From Pleurostoma richardsiae (lineage: Eukaryota; Ascomycota; Sordariomycetes; Calosphaeriales; Pleurostomataceae), in assembly GCA_030052745.1 (NCBI GenBank), contig JANBVO010000021.1, positions 434,001-498,000 on the forward strand: a stretch of DNA of 64,000 bases, written 5' to 3'. The translations under genes and the position numbers were made by a program. Shown piece after piece: positions 47,631 through 58,775 of the stretch. Numbering within the stretch: the first letter of the stretch is position 1; every line of letters begins with the position of its first letter. The notes under the pieces are model-generated. The model worked only from the letters and a program-made list of their open reading frames with translations. It searched no databases and was not told the DNA's origin.

Positions 47631-49417
47631 ATGCAGCTGCCTGCTCTGTTCCTGGCATCTGTCCTCTTCGCCCCAACCGCCGTCGTCGGCCACGCCCAGC
47701 TCTTCGGTGGCCACCATGGCCACCACAACCACCCGCATCCGGCCCGACCGGCCTCCGGCGGCACCGTCTTCCCCTTCCTGACTTGGCTCCGCGACAGCGC
47801 CGTCGAGCTCATCTTCGGCCCGCCCGCAGGCCGGGCAACTGCCGGCGCCGACGCTTCGCCCTACAGCGGTTCTTCCATGTACGCCCAGTATGCCAACGAG
47901 ATTGTCATCCGGTTTAATGTCACTGCGGAAGAGGAGGAGAGAGCACTTGCCGAAGCGACAGACCGACTGTTCCTGGACGTGTGGGCGTTCACCACCGAAT
48001 ATGTTGACGTCCGGATCCACAAGGACGACATCTCCTCTCTACTTAGCCTCTTGCCGAAGGACCTTGCATCTTCGTACTCGACGCTGATCCCGGAGCTTTC
48101 TGCGGCTGTGTACACGACTTATCCGAGCGAGTCCAGCCAGAAACGAGACTTCCAGGCGCTGGAGAGCATCGACAATCTTTTCTTCCGGGATTACCAGCCT
48201 CTACCTGTAAGGAGCGCAACTGTCAAGGCCATTGAATACTATGCTAACTCTGTTAGGTTGTGATACGGTGGATGCGCCTCCTGGAATCCATGTTCCCCTC
48301 CATAGTTCGAATGGAATCCATCGGCAAGTCGTACGAGGGGCGCGACATTTACGCTCTAAGAGTCGGAGAAGTGGACCACACCAAGACAACCAAACCGAAA
48401 CATAAGCCCAGAAAGGCGCTCGTCGTGACCGGGGGCCTCCACGGCCGCGAGTGGATCTCGACGAGCACGGTCAATTACCTTGCCTGGTCCTTCATCACCT
48501 CCTACGGCAAGGAGCCCATCATCACCCAGCTCCTTGCGCACCTCGACATCGTCTTCATCCCCGCCCTCAACCCCGACGGCATCGAGTACACCTGGCGGTC
48601 CGACCGCTTGTGGCGCAAGTCGCGGCAGCACACGAACCTGCGCTTCTGCAAGGGCCTGGACCTGGACCACGCCTTCGGTTACGAGTGGGACACCAACGAG
48701 GTCCGCAAGAAGAGCGACCCCTGCTCCGAGAGCTACGGCGGCGATCTGCCCTTCCAGGCCGTCGAGGCCTTCGAGCTGTCCGAGTGGGCGCGTAACCAGA
48801 CCGAGAACCACAACGCCAACTTCGTCGGCCTTATCGACCTGCACTCATACTCGCAGCAGGTCCTCTTCCCCTACTCTTACTCCTGCGACGTGGACCCGCC
48901 CAACCTCGAAAACCTGCAGGAGCTCGCCGTCGGCATCTCCAAGGCCATCAGGTTGTCAAGCGGCGAGATATACAAGGTGGCTTCGGCGTGCGAGGGTGCC
49001 GTGGCCCAGAAACAAGACGACGACGACGACTCCACCCCCGGCAGCAGCTCCCGGCTGCGGATCGAGTCCGGCGGCGGCTCCGCCATCGACTGGTTCTACC
49101 ACGAGATGAAGGCGCGGTATAGCTACCGCATCCAGCTCCGCGACACGGGCAGCTACGGCTTCCTGCTACCGCCCGAGCACATCGTGCCCACCGGCGAGGA
49201 GATGTTCCACGCCATGAAGTACCTGGGCGACTACCTCCTCGGCAACAACGGTATCGAGAAGCTGGCCGGCGCGGGCGAGGAGTACTCCAAGGCCGTGCAG
49301 CAGGACGCCACGGAGCCGCCGCAGCGGCCCATGCGCACGGCCAGCGCGGGAGGAGACGACGAGGATGACGATGAAGAATGGCTGGAGCTGAGGCGGAGGC
49401 GGAGGATGAGGAGGTAA
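47631..49417 (+). CDS. ecm14: Ecm14, M14-family metallocarboxypeptidase-like pseudoenzyme
   Basis: Exons 47631-48206 and 48257-49417 (50-nt intron with a GCTAAC branch site) give 578 aa. There is a signal peptide ([20 protein letters not shown]), a His-rich segment, a propeptide-like domain to about 190, then an M14 carboxypeptidase fold. The zinc-binding set is present: His254 and Glu257 in [10 protein letters not shown] and His388 in DLHSYSQ. The position of the catalytic glutamate, normally F-E-L-R-D-T-G, reads [11 protein letters not shown] with Gln485. Ecm14 proteins are known to lack this glutamate (often Lys), consistent with a secreted or vacuolar non-catalytic role in cell-wall biology. 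The tail is acidic and then Arg-rich. Confidence 0.94.
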
Positions 49418-49871
49418 ATATAGCTCCCACCATCGGCATTCAGGTGCCGCAGGGGGTAGCAAATTTCTGGTTCTTTGTGTTTATGTTCCCCATGAGCGTG
49501 TCTTCCAGGCGTATCTTTACAGGCGTTGGCAGGCAGGACGGAGGTAAATAATAGACATGCTGGCAGCAAGCCGGCATTGCCAGGGGGTTAGCCGTCCTGA
49601 GGGATGGGACTGGTCTGGGGAAGGACTGGAACGGGGCTCCGGCGAAAAGTCTCATGGCAGGTTGGAATCATGACGAGATAGAACCAAAATTTGAGATGAC
49701 ATGTTCAGATGCATCCGTGTTCGTCTCTGTTCTCCTCTCCTTTGCTTTATCCATTGGGATGGTGAGATCAAACTGTATAGCAACAACCCCCCTTCCTTCT
49801 CAACAGCTCTCACCAACGCCCAGCCATGCATTTCTCCGATGCAGAGTTCCGATGGAAAGAGAAGCTCAGTC
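49418..49871. other. convergent 3' interval between ecm14 and srp72
   Basis: 454 bp; no gene seen. Confidence 0.5.
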
Positions 49872-51939
49872 TCATTTCTTCCCCTTCTTCTTCTTCTTCC
49901 CGCCCGCCGGCGCCTTCTCCACCTTGACCGCCCCCGCCCCGCCCACCAGCTCCAGCGTCTCCCCCTCCTCGCGCGCCACCGGCATCCCGCCCTGCGTCGC
50001 CTCCGCCGCCCGCTTCTTGCCCTTCTTGCCCTTGGGCCGGTACGTGCTACGGTCCCGCAGCGGCAGCCACCGCTCCGGGTCCAGCTGCTTGCCCTCCTCG
50101 TAGCTCTTGGGCAGGCGCCGCCGCCGCTTCTTCCTTGCCGGCTGCTGCGCCGCCGTCCCCTTGTCGGCGCCGCCGCCGGCGGACTCGTCGAGCGCGCGCT
50201 TCTTGGAGGCCGCCTGGCTCGGCGGCGCGGGCAGCGATGCCACGCCCCGCGATATGAGGGCCTGCACGTCGACGCCGGCGGTGAGCTTCTCGGCGGGGGC
50301 CAGGCCGGCCAGGTGCGGCTCCACCTTGGCGTAGTCGCTCGTCGCGAAGGAGGCGACCAGTCCCGCCGTGGCGGCCTTGTCGCCAGGCGACGCGGTCACG
50401 AGGCGCTCAAAGGCGGCTCCCGCGGCGGCGAGGTCTGAGGGGCGAGATGAGCGGAGCAGCTCGATGCCCGCCTCGCGGAGGAGCGAGGTAGGAGGGGTGC
50501 CGGCTGCCTGCTCCCAGTGCGCGGCGGCCTTGGCGAGCTCGTTCCGGACGGCGCTGTGGCGGCCCTGCATGCGGTACAGGGCCACGGCCAGGGCGACGAG
50601 GCCCGGTGCGTAGCGCACGTCGGAGTGATCGGGGGCGACGGCGGTCTCGAGACGCTTGAAGAAGGCCTCTAGGAGGGAGAGCGCCGGGACGGGGTTGGCG
50701 GTCTGGATGTAGAGCTGGATGATGGTCAGGAGGAGGCCGACGTCGTCGGGCCGCGAATCAAGCAAGGGCAGGATCAGCTGGAGGGCTTCCTTCCCGGACT
50801 TGAGGTGGGCGGTTGCTGCGGCGTTGAGCATGCCCAGACCGACCTTGTCGGGGGATGCTGATGGAGCTGCATCCTGAGCGAGGAGGCGTGCGGTTTTGGA
50901 CTTGACGCCGCTGAACTTCTGGGCCTGGAGCTCGATAATGTACTTGTTCCTGTTCAGGATGGCGGCCTGATACCGGAAGAGGCGGTCACTGCCAGTCGCC
51001 TCCGGTATAGACTCTGCGAGGCGCTGGATGAGGTAGGGATTGCCACCCTCCGCCTTGAGTGCCAAGGAGTTGTTCTGGGCGACAGTCTGTGTGGATAGGT
51101 CGGGCATACTGCGGGAAATGTATCAGCAAACGCACCTAGGGAACAGATGCAGTCACCCCTGGAAATGCTCACTCCGACACCGTCACTGCCTTCATCAGCT
51201 CAGCCGCATCACCGAGCTTCCCCAGCCGAGTGCAAGCATAGGCCTGCTGCACCATAATGGGCAGCAACTCCGCCTTCTTCTCCTCATCGCTGAGGTCCTC
51301 TGACGCCTCACACAGGTCCCTCGCCCGCTTAAGCAGCACCGTAGCCTTTGCGAATTCCGCCCTCGCCAGGCACCCGCAAGCAGCGTTGTACGCCGTCTCG
51401 AACGCCTCAAGGTCCTCCCGTCCCGGCTGCCGCGTTCCTTCCGGCGCCGCCTCGCCCCGTCCCTGCCACTCCAGCTGCGCTGCCGCTGCGAGACTGTTGA
51501 TCTTCAAGTCCGTCTCCTCGCCGTAGCTGCCGTCCGGATCCCGCGCCAGCTCGCGATAGTGCGCCGCCGCCTCGTCGAAGCGCTCCGCACGGTATGCCAT
51601 CTGCGCGGCCACGTGCCGCAGCGCCCGCGTCTCCTCCCCAGCGCTCTCGAGCGCGGCCTCCGCGCCGTCCAGGTCGCCGGTCTTGTACAGGGCGTAGGCC
51701 TTCTCGAGGGGGCACTGGCTCTCGAGGCGTGAGCCGGCCTCGGCTATGGCGCGCAGGGCGTCGTCGAAGCGGTCGAGCTTGAGCAGGGCGACAACCTTGG
51801 CGTGCTGGGCGGTGAGCAGGTCGGCGCCGCCTTTGGAGGCCTTGGTCGCGGCATTGGCGAGCTTGAGGGCCTCCTCGTGGTCCTCGATGCTTGAGCCCTT
51901 GAGGAGGGAGTTGAGGGCGGCGAGAGCGGAGTCGGCCAT
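49872..51939 (-). CDS. srp72: signal recognition particle subunit SRP72
   Basis: Exons 51939-51173 and 51108-49872 (64-nt intron, GTGAGC donor, phase 2) give 667 aa. The N-terminal ~550 residues are a TPR-like helical array (for example EKAYALYKTGDLDGAEAAL), which in SRP72 binds SRP68. The C-terminal region holds the family's RNA-binding signature DPERWLPLRDRSTYRPKGKK, preceded by a Lys/Arg cluster (ARKKRRRRLPKSYEEGKQL) and followed by a Lys-rich end. It is a component of the cytosolic SRP that targets nascent secretory proteins to the ER. Confidence 0.96.
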
Positions 51940-52581
51940 CTTGACGGAGGTAAGGAGCTCGGTGGAGTGAGTTGCTGTCTAGTCTAGATCTGCGGGGACA
52001 TGACCGAACGGATCAGGGTGTGTGGCTCGTGCAGTCCGGCTTGTCGACAGGTAAATATAAGACAGAGCCCAACGTCTACTGCGTCTGCCTGGGTTGGATT
52101 GTCGTTGAGGAGTGACGTGTGTGGGCTGAGGGGCAGCTCTCGTTGGATGGTGGGGCGGGCAATATTTTGCATTTCGAGGGTTTGGTTTGTGGGGAGCTTA
52201 GCCGCCAGATCTCCAATCCGATCTCACCACAACCCAATTCGGTAATCACCGAGGAGGCAACCTAAAACCGCAACAAGTCAGGAAGCGCACGGCTCTGCTT
52301 ACACCATGAAATCACCGAATAGGAGGTATATCTGTCACAGATTATCTATTCTTCAGTCATGAGTCGTCACAATCGTCCCGCAGGAGACCTGCATCCCTGT
52401 GCCTATCTGGGCAGCTCCCGTTCATATCCAAATTAGAGTAAAACACAGGCTCCAACAGGATCCCATTACGGATTCGTATGCCCGCAAACACTATGCTCGC
52501 TTTGTCTGCCAATATCGAGGGCGGAAATAACCATTAGTCTTCTCATTACACCTCGCACACCGCTTTCTCTGACCTCGTTTT
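51940..52581. other. interval between srp72 and the Ser-rich unknown
   Basis: 642 bp, presumably the srp72 promoter and the 3' UTR of the next minus-strand gene. Nothing distinctive. Confidence 0.5.
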
Positions 52582-53588
52582 CTAACCCCTTTTGAACAAC
52601 CCAAAGAAGCGCCTCTGTTTTACCTCTGGCTTGATCGGCCTTAGAGGGAAAACCGGACGGACGTTATACTCCTCCGCATTGGAGTCGAGGACATAGTGCG
52701 CATGCCACCTTCTCTCCGGAACCTCACCCAGCTTGGTACTCTCCGATGATATTGTCATCATGGATACCCGATTCGTCCTCTCCATTCGCGGGGACCGGCT
52801 TCCGGTCCGGGCATGGGGCTTTTCAATGGCGGGCAATGTTGCTGACTGGCGTGATGGGGACGTCGGCGCCTTTTTATCAGCCATGGGGGCCGGTTCCTCA
52901 TGGAACTTAGTCTTGCCTTTGCTGCTTGAAGATCTTGAAGATCGCTTAGACTTGTCTGCCTCCTTTGCCGCCTTTGCCCCCTTACCAGAGGCCTTGCTCT
53001 TCCCGCTGCGTGCAGACGTGGAGCTCGAGCTCGAGCTCGATGACTTCCGCCGCCTATGCCTTATCGCCTCGTTAGATGAGGCAGCAGAACTCCGCGAAGA
53101 AGATCCCCCAAGTCTCTGTGATAGTTGATCCATCGCCTTGACGGCTTCGATCCGGGAAGAGTTCGATAGAGCCATGAGTGAATCATAGTCAAGTACCGGA
53201 TTCCGGTCCTTGCTGCTCGCAAGATGGAGAAGATTCACAATCGCTGCCGATAGCTTCTTCAGGGTCCTGCTCAAGGCCGACCTGGCACGAGCTGTGGCAG
53301 AACAGGACTGTCAGATCATCCTCATAGACCGAGGCAGAAGCCTGTCCGGGGCGGAAGCTGTCCGTTCTCACCATCGCCTTTCTCGAACCGGCCTCCCGAC
53401 TGGGAAAGTCGTGAGGAATAGGCCCGCTCGACCGTCGCCCGATCTGCTCTCAGGGACTTCCGGAGGAGCGATTGCTGGTCACTCTTCCTGCTCTCGGCGT
53501 CTCCACTACGATGTCTGTATGCCTTCAGAAGCGAGAGGCAATTGGAATAGGTCGCCAATAGCGCCGTGACACTTGCCCCAAATCCCAT
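52582..53588 (-). CDS. conserved-looking Ser-rich protein of unknown function
   Basis: Exons 53588-53372 and 53291-52582 (80-nt intron with a GTGAGA donor and CACAG acceptor, phase 1) give 308 aa. Residues 1-110 form a predicted helical domain (MGFGASVTALLATYSNCLSL, RADRATVERAYSSRL, ALSRTLKKLSAAIVNLLHL). The middle is a poly-Ser/Lys tract, encoded in part by a GAGCTC-repeated stretch near 53020-53040. The C terminus has a compact conserved-looking end, PLRPIKPEVKQRRFFGLFKRG. I do not recognise a named domain, though similar proteins occur in filamentous fungi as far as I recall. No signal peptide or membrane segment. Confidence 0.75.
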
Positions 53589-56500
53589 GATGACTTCCCA
53601 CTGGCTTTGCGATCAACGTATATTGGAGGAAATGGACGGCGAGATGCAGCACAACAAGTAGAGCAAGGAGAGCAGCACCGGCGGGCAACACCGGAGAGCC
53701 AGAAACATCCGCTTGCCAGCCTCGCTAGCTTGACGAGGTCGGAGATGGGTGAAGCGGGGGGCCGGAGGTCGAGTCTCGAAGTTCCCCGCCCTGGCGGCGG
53801 CTAGCCGCTCATGCTCGTTGGATGCCGGCCTTTGCCCTCCGCCGGCTCGCCCTGAGGAGCCGTCGACCAATCGTGACTTGACGAGCTGCCACCAGCCGGA
53901 GTTCATGAGACGAAAAGGCAGATAATGTGCAGGACAAAGACGCTTGGACAGCGCGAGGCCACACGGAGGTCGAAGCTCCGCCCCGGCAGCAAGTGCTTGC
54001 CTGCCAGATCCGGCAGGAACGACCGCGATAGGAAGCGGGCTCGCCGCTTCCTTGCTTGTCGCTCGACCACGGAGCACCCGTGAGGCGGCAGCGGCGCCTC
54101 AATTTCTCAGGGAAGGTGCAAAGCACCTACACGAGGTGCAAGTACCTCTCTCTAGGTACCTTAGCGTTGCTGCCTCTTGATTCAGCATCGCCAAATTGAT
54201 CCAGCCTCGCCTCCTCTCAGTGGTGAAGATCGCACAGCTGCCGACCTTGGAATCCCCGCCATTAAGCTACCTCGGTACCTTCCTACCTTACCATCTAGTG
54301 AACTTGGACGTAGATAGTTACGTTTCAGACAGCCCGGATTATTGTCCTACGGAGGCAGGTCGCCATGTTGTTCGTTTTCGAGATGCCATTCGGCCATCGG
54401 TTTGGACTCCTCAGACTCAGCTGAGGGAGATCGACACAAACTGGCTTCCTATCTGGGCCTGTCTTATCGGGTCGGGAGGGAGGCCCTTGGTAAATTTCCC
54501 TGGACGATTCATCCCGCGGCTGGTCTGCTGCCGTATCATCATCGAGGTCGTGCCCTCTCTCTCATGCCGTGTGTCTCTCATTTACAGCGTAGCAAATGAC
54601 GTTTCGGAGGTCTCTATCTGCTCCCGCCGCTGCAACGGCGGCTCGCGGTGGTGAGTTCCCCTGCAAGCCAGGTGGTTCTTCTCAAGGAGCCGTTTGTGAT
54701 ATGTCACCTCAACATCACTCGGCATCGGTTCCGGTTCGGCAACAATGCGGGAGAGACGTACAGCCCTAGGCTCAGATGGCTTACTCGCCTCAAACAACAG
54801 GTGCTCCAGCCCACGCCGACTCGAGACCTCGTTAGGTGATGAGGCACTGTTGAGAAGAGCCGGCCGAAGACAGTTGAATGCTTTGCTGGATGCCGTTGTG
54901 GCAAAGGGACAAAAAGTCCGAATACGATCTGATAAGGCCTCTGTCCTACACTTGAGGATATTTACAGCGCTGCGTTGTCAATTGTGCAGCTTGAAGGACG
55001 ACATGGAGCATCTGATCCCATGGGGTGAGCAGTTCGATATCGAGCCTCGGGACAGGCGACAGGCTCAGGCTGCAGTTTCATGTGCCGTCCCAGAAGAGAT
55101 AAGAAAAAGTCGCTATTCGTGTCGCTCAGCCCAGCAGGGCAGAGCTACCAAGCGAGCAAGAAATGAACATGTGGCACATCCGCCCAGCGAGCTTATCGGG
55201 AGGAGAGCCCGTGAGGCTATGAAAGGAGATACTGTTCCTGCAAGCCCATCAATGACATGAAGTGGGAGGAGGAGCAACCCCTTTTGAGACGCAAGGCGTT
55301 GGTATCTGCTCTGACCGGTGCAGAGACTAGCCACTCGGTCAGACATCTAGACAGATTCCCGTTGCCGCTCATGGGAAGTAAGTGGCATGGTTCGCCTATC
55401 GAGCGGTCAACCTTCGTTGTCACCACGATAATTATTCTGACTCTTCCTGCGCCTGGGACCTGCAACACCAGGCGTCGAGATAGGCCATAACAATGACGAA
55501 TGGCGCCGAAGGAGCTGAGGGTTTCAGCTCTTTCGGGCTTCCTGGCCAACCGTTTCGCTTCCTGGTGACGGGCACCAACGCAGCAGCCATGCGGCGATCC
55601 GGATTGCGGTGTGCAGGGTCTGGAAGGCGCAAGATGGCCGATGCGACTCCATGAGACGCGGGAGACAAGCGGGCCAAGCGTCACGGCAGACAATCTCTGC
55701 CTACGCCATTCGTCATGATCAGGCTGGTGTCGCCTCCTTGCATGCCAGAGGAAACAACACGACGACGTTGGCTGATCACGGCCCTAAGCTGGGTCTGGAG
55801 TACGGATACATGTTGAGCCATATTACTTGTACGCCCTCGTCAATCGGCACGGGTGGGGGCTCACAAAGCTCGAGCAGGTACCCGGTTCCATGCACACAAC
55901 TCCCGGGCCTCGTCGATAGGGAGGGTCATTCCGTGGGATTCCGAAGAGCTGCAACGCGACGCATGGCGAGCAGAGCTGCAGGTAAGATGTCAGCGGTGTC
56001 ACGGCTCGGCGGTACCTGTGTTACCGTCGCTTGGTACGTCCCTCATGTCATGCATCAAATATACAACGGAAACACCGCAAAGAACATTGTATTTCTTATC
56101 TATAGGTTCCCCCCTTTCGTGCCCCGACTGCAGCCTTCTGGTCGGGCTGCAGAAGCACAAACCGATTTTGCCGTGTCTCTCGTGCAAGACAGGGATTGTG
56201 GCGCCAAGGTCCTATGGCTGACAATGGAAGAGTCGAGATGCTCATTGCGGTCTGCGGCTCGAAGACCGCACTAGACCGTCGAGGCGCCGTCTGTGCCTGA
56301 GCCTATCAGCCAAGGTACCTACAGAGTTGACAGCTGCCTGCCCACGTAAGGTCGGGCATCATCACGCCTTGAAAACCAGCCAGGAACGGCAGCGAGATAG
56401 GGGTATCGAGTCTGACAGGAAACGGCAGTCAGTCGGTAACAGCCGTCTGGGCCGAGCAATAGGAATGCGTCCCTAAATGCCGTGGCCGCCTAAGGGACAG

Positions 56501-58775
56501 TGGTCGTGTACTCTGGTACTCCTGTCACCTGTCTCCGACGCCGGCGTGGGTGCAGGTCTCCAGCACGACACTGGAGGCCGCAAAGCTCCCAAAATCGCCG
56601 CTCACACCAGCGAATCAGCGGTGGACGAGGAATGCCCGGAGGGTCCTTATCTGTGCCCCCCACCACAATGCTTTCTGTCCCACACACAGGCATGCCAGAC
56701 CCCTGCCCCAGAGGCCCGTTCGGCCGTGTCACTCCTGATAAAGTCGCAGCAGGAGGAGCAGGCCAAGCAGGCCAAGCAGGCCAACAGCAGCTCTGCAGGA
56801 GCAGAAGCGATGCCGCCCGGACAGTGGGTCACCCCTCCTGCGGAAATCCCTTATTAGTCCAACGGCCGCCCGAGTCGCTGACGCTTTTGCGCTGAGCTCT
56901 GGCGTGCTTGTCTGCTGGGCCGATGGGAAGATACGGCGGTGGTGAAGGCGTGAAAAGTGGCAGGGATACGTGAAGAGAAGGATGACGATGACAGGCGACA
57001 GATGAGACAAGCAGAGGAGGCTTGCTGCTTGTGCAGTTGAGAGGCACAGTCCGGCGTGGAAAGTGAAAGTGCTCGACCGCCCACCCACCAGGTGCATCAC
57101 TTGCAGCCCACGCGGTCCTCTCAGATAGACCCACGGCCGCCGCCCGCGTTGCCGACCACGATCCCTTCTTAATGCGCTCACTTTGTCATGTATTACACAC
57201 GACGCCCGCTGTCCGTCCGGCTGCAGCGTCTGCAGTGCCCACCCCAATGTAGCCGGAACGCAACGCTGTACATACATGTACAGTGCAGCATGTGGTGTCA
57301 TGTATCGCTCGGGACGTGCCTCGGATGGACCGCTTTGGACAGTGTCGCCAATCTCGCCAATTGTATCCAAACTGATATCATCGCGTTTCCAGCCTCTTGA
57401 ATCGTCTCGGCCCTTTTGCCCATCCCTGCAAAGCCCGTGGTTATCGCGTCCTCCACCAGTCCGCTGTGCGAGGATGCTATACCCGCAATATGTCCCTTGG
57501 TGAGGACGCAGCGCCGCCTTATGTGTTCAATGCCGGACGTATCGCATCATTTGCGCGACGGTACGTCCTGGTACTGCGCTGAGGCTGTAAATACATCTGG
57601 CTCTCCGTCCCTGCCTCTGCGCCGGGAGACGGTTCCCAATGCGATGTCGTTATCGATCGAATCGAGGTACCGCCAATTATGCGGGAACGTCCCGGTGCCG
57701 CTGTGGATCTGTTGACTAGCGGGTACCCTGCTAAGAATAACAACCCCAAATTGCCCGCCTATCGACGAACCCACCCCCAAATTTGTCTGTCGAGAACCTT
57801 TATCGCCCTCCATTTCGCGCAGGAAAAAGAGGTCCCTCCGCTTCACCACTCCGCGCCCCTCCACATTCATCCTCCTTTAGTCTCTCCTCTCCACCCACCA
57901 CCGATTTCTCCTCCCTCATCTTCTCTCACATCGCGCAATTCTTGCCGCGATCTCAACAGATTTTATTTTTCGGCGCGCCGTTGCGTACGATCGTTCCGTC
58001 TAGGTACGGCACACTATCGACTGCGATCTCGAGGGGCCCTAGTTCAAGCAGCATCTAAATCGGCCGACTCGCCCACCTTATCAACGCCACTGCACGGGAA
58101 CCAAACGTCTTGCGTCGTCCCTCCCGTATCGACTATCTCGCCTTCTCGCCTATCAGCAACCACCTCACGAGATCCACCTGCGGTCCGGCCAGACACATCC
58201 ACCAGATCCCACCGAGGACCCCCGTCATCTTGTCCTCTTTATCTTCTCGTCCCTGGGTTCCCAGACGACCAGCCTGTCCCCCTTGCTTGCCCTGTTTTGG
58301 TCTTGGGCTGCCGCACAGGGGCGTCTAAAACGGGCGGAGCACTGCCATATCCCAAGAACAGCGGGTCTTAAAACCAAAGCCGCCCGCCCTGCGTACGCCT
58401 CTTATCATCGTCACAAAAGCCCGACACTCCCTCCACTTTCTGAGAGATCTCGCATCGACCCACCACCGCTAGCCTCCTCGTAGCCTTTCAGTTTCTGGGG
58501 GCAGCACTACCGCTTTACACTACCACAGAGGACCATTCCATGGACGACGGGCAGGACACTGCTGGCCAACTGCTCCGTGGGCGTTGCTTTCGATAGGGCT
58601 GTCCTGCTCCTGGTCCTGATACTGCCGTCTTGACCTTGTGAGCGAGACCAATATCCCGCGTCCGTGCCGTAGTCAGGTGCCCTGGGTTGGGCTCTGGCTA
58701 AACCTTCAAGCATTTGCAAGTCATAGGGTAGAGGACCCAAGTCGGCATCGCGCCGTCGTCGATATAACCGAGCAG
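53589..58775. other. 5.2 kb gene-free interval
   Basis: Only short, overlapping frames on both strands; none has a domain or a believable exon chain. AGGTACCT palindromes occur at 54154-54161 and 56313-56320, with further GGTA/TACC words near 54.1-54.3 kb. The right-hand kilobase is C/T-rich and is probably the leader of the gene starting at 58776. Confidence 0.5.

Noticed and set aside
53020-53041. GAGCTC tandem repeat as an independent element
   Set aside because: It lies inside a coding exon and simply encodes part of a serine tract.
54745-55260. 171-codon plus-strand frame in the 5.2 kb gap
   Set aside because: Composition is unremarkable, no domain, no conserved-looking segment and no flanking exons.
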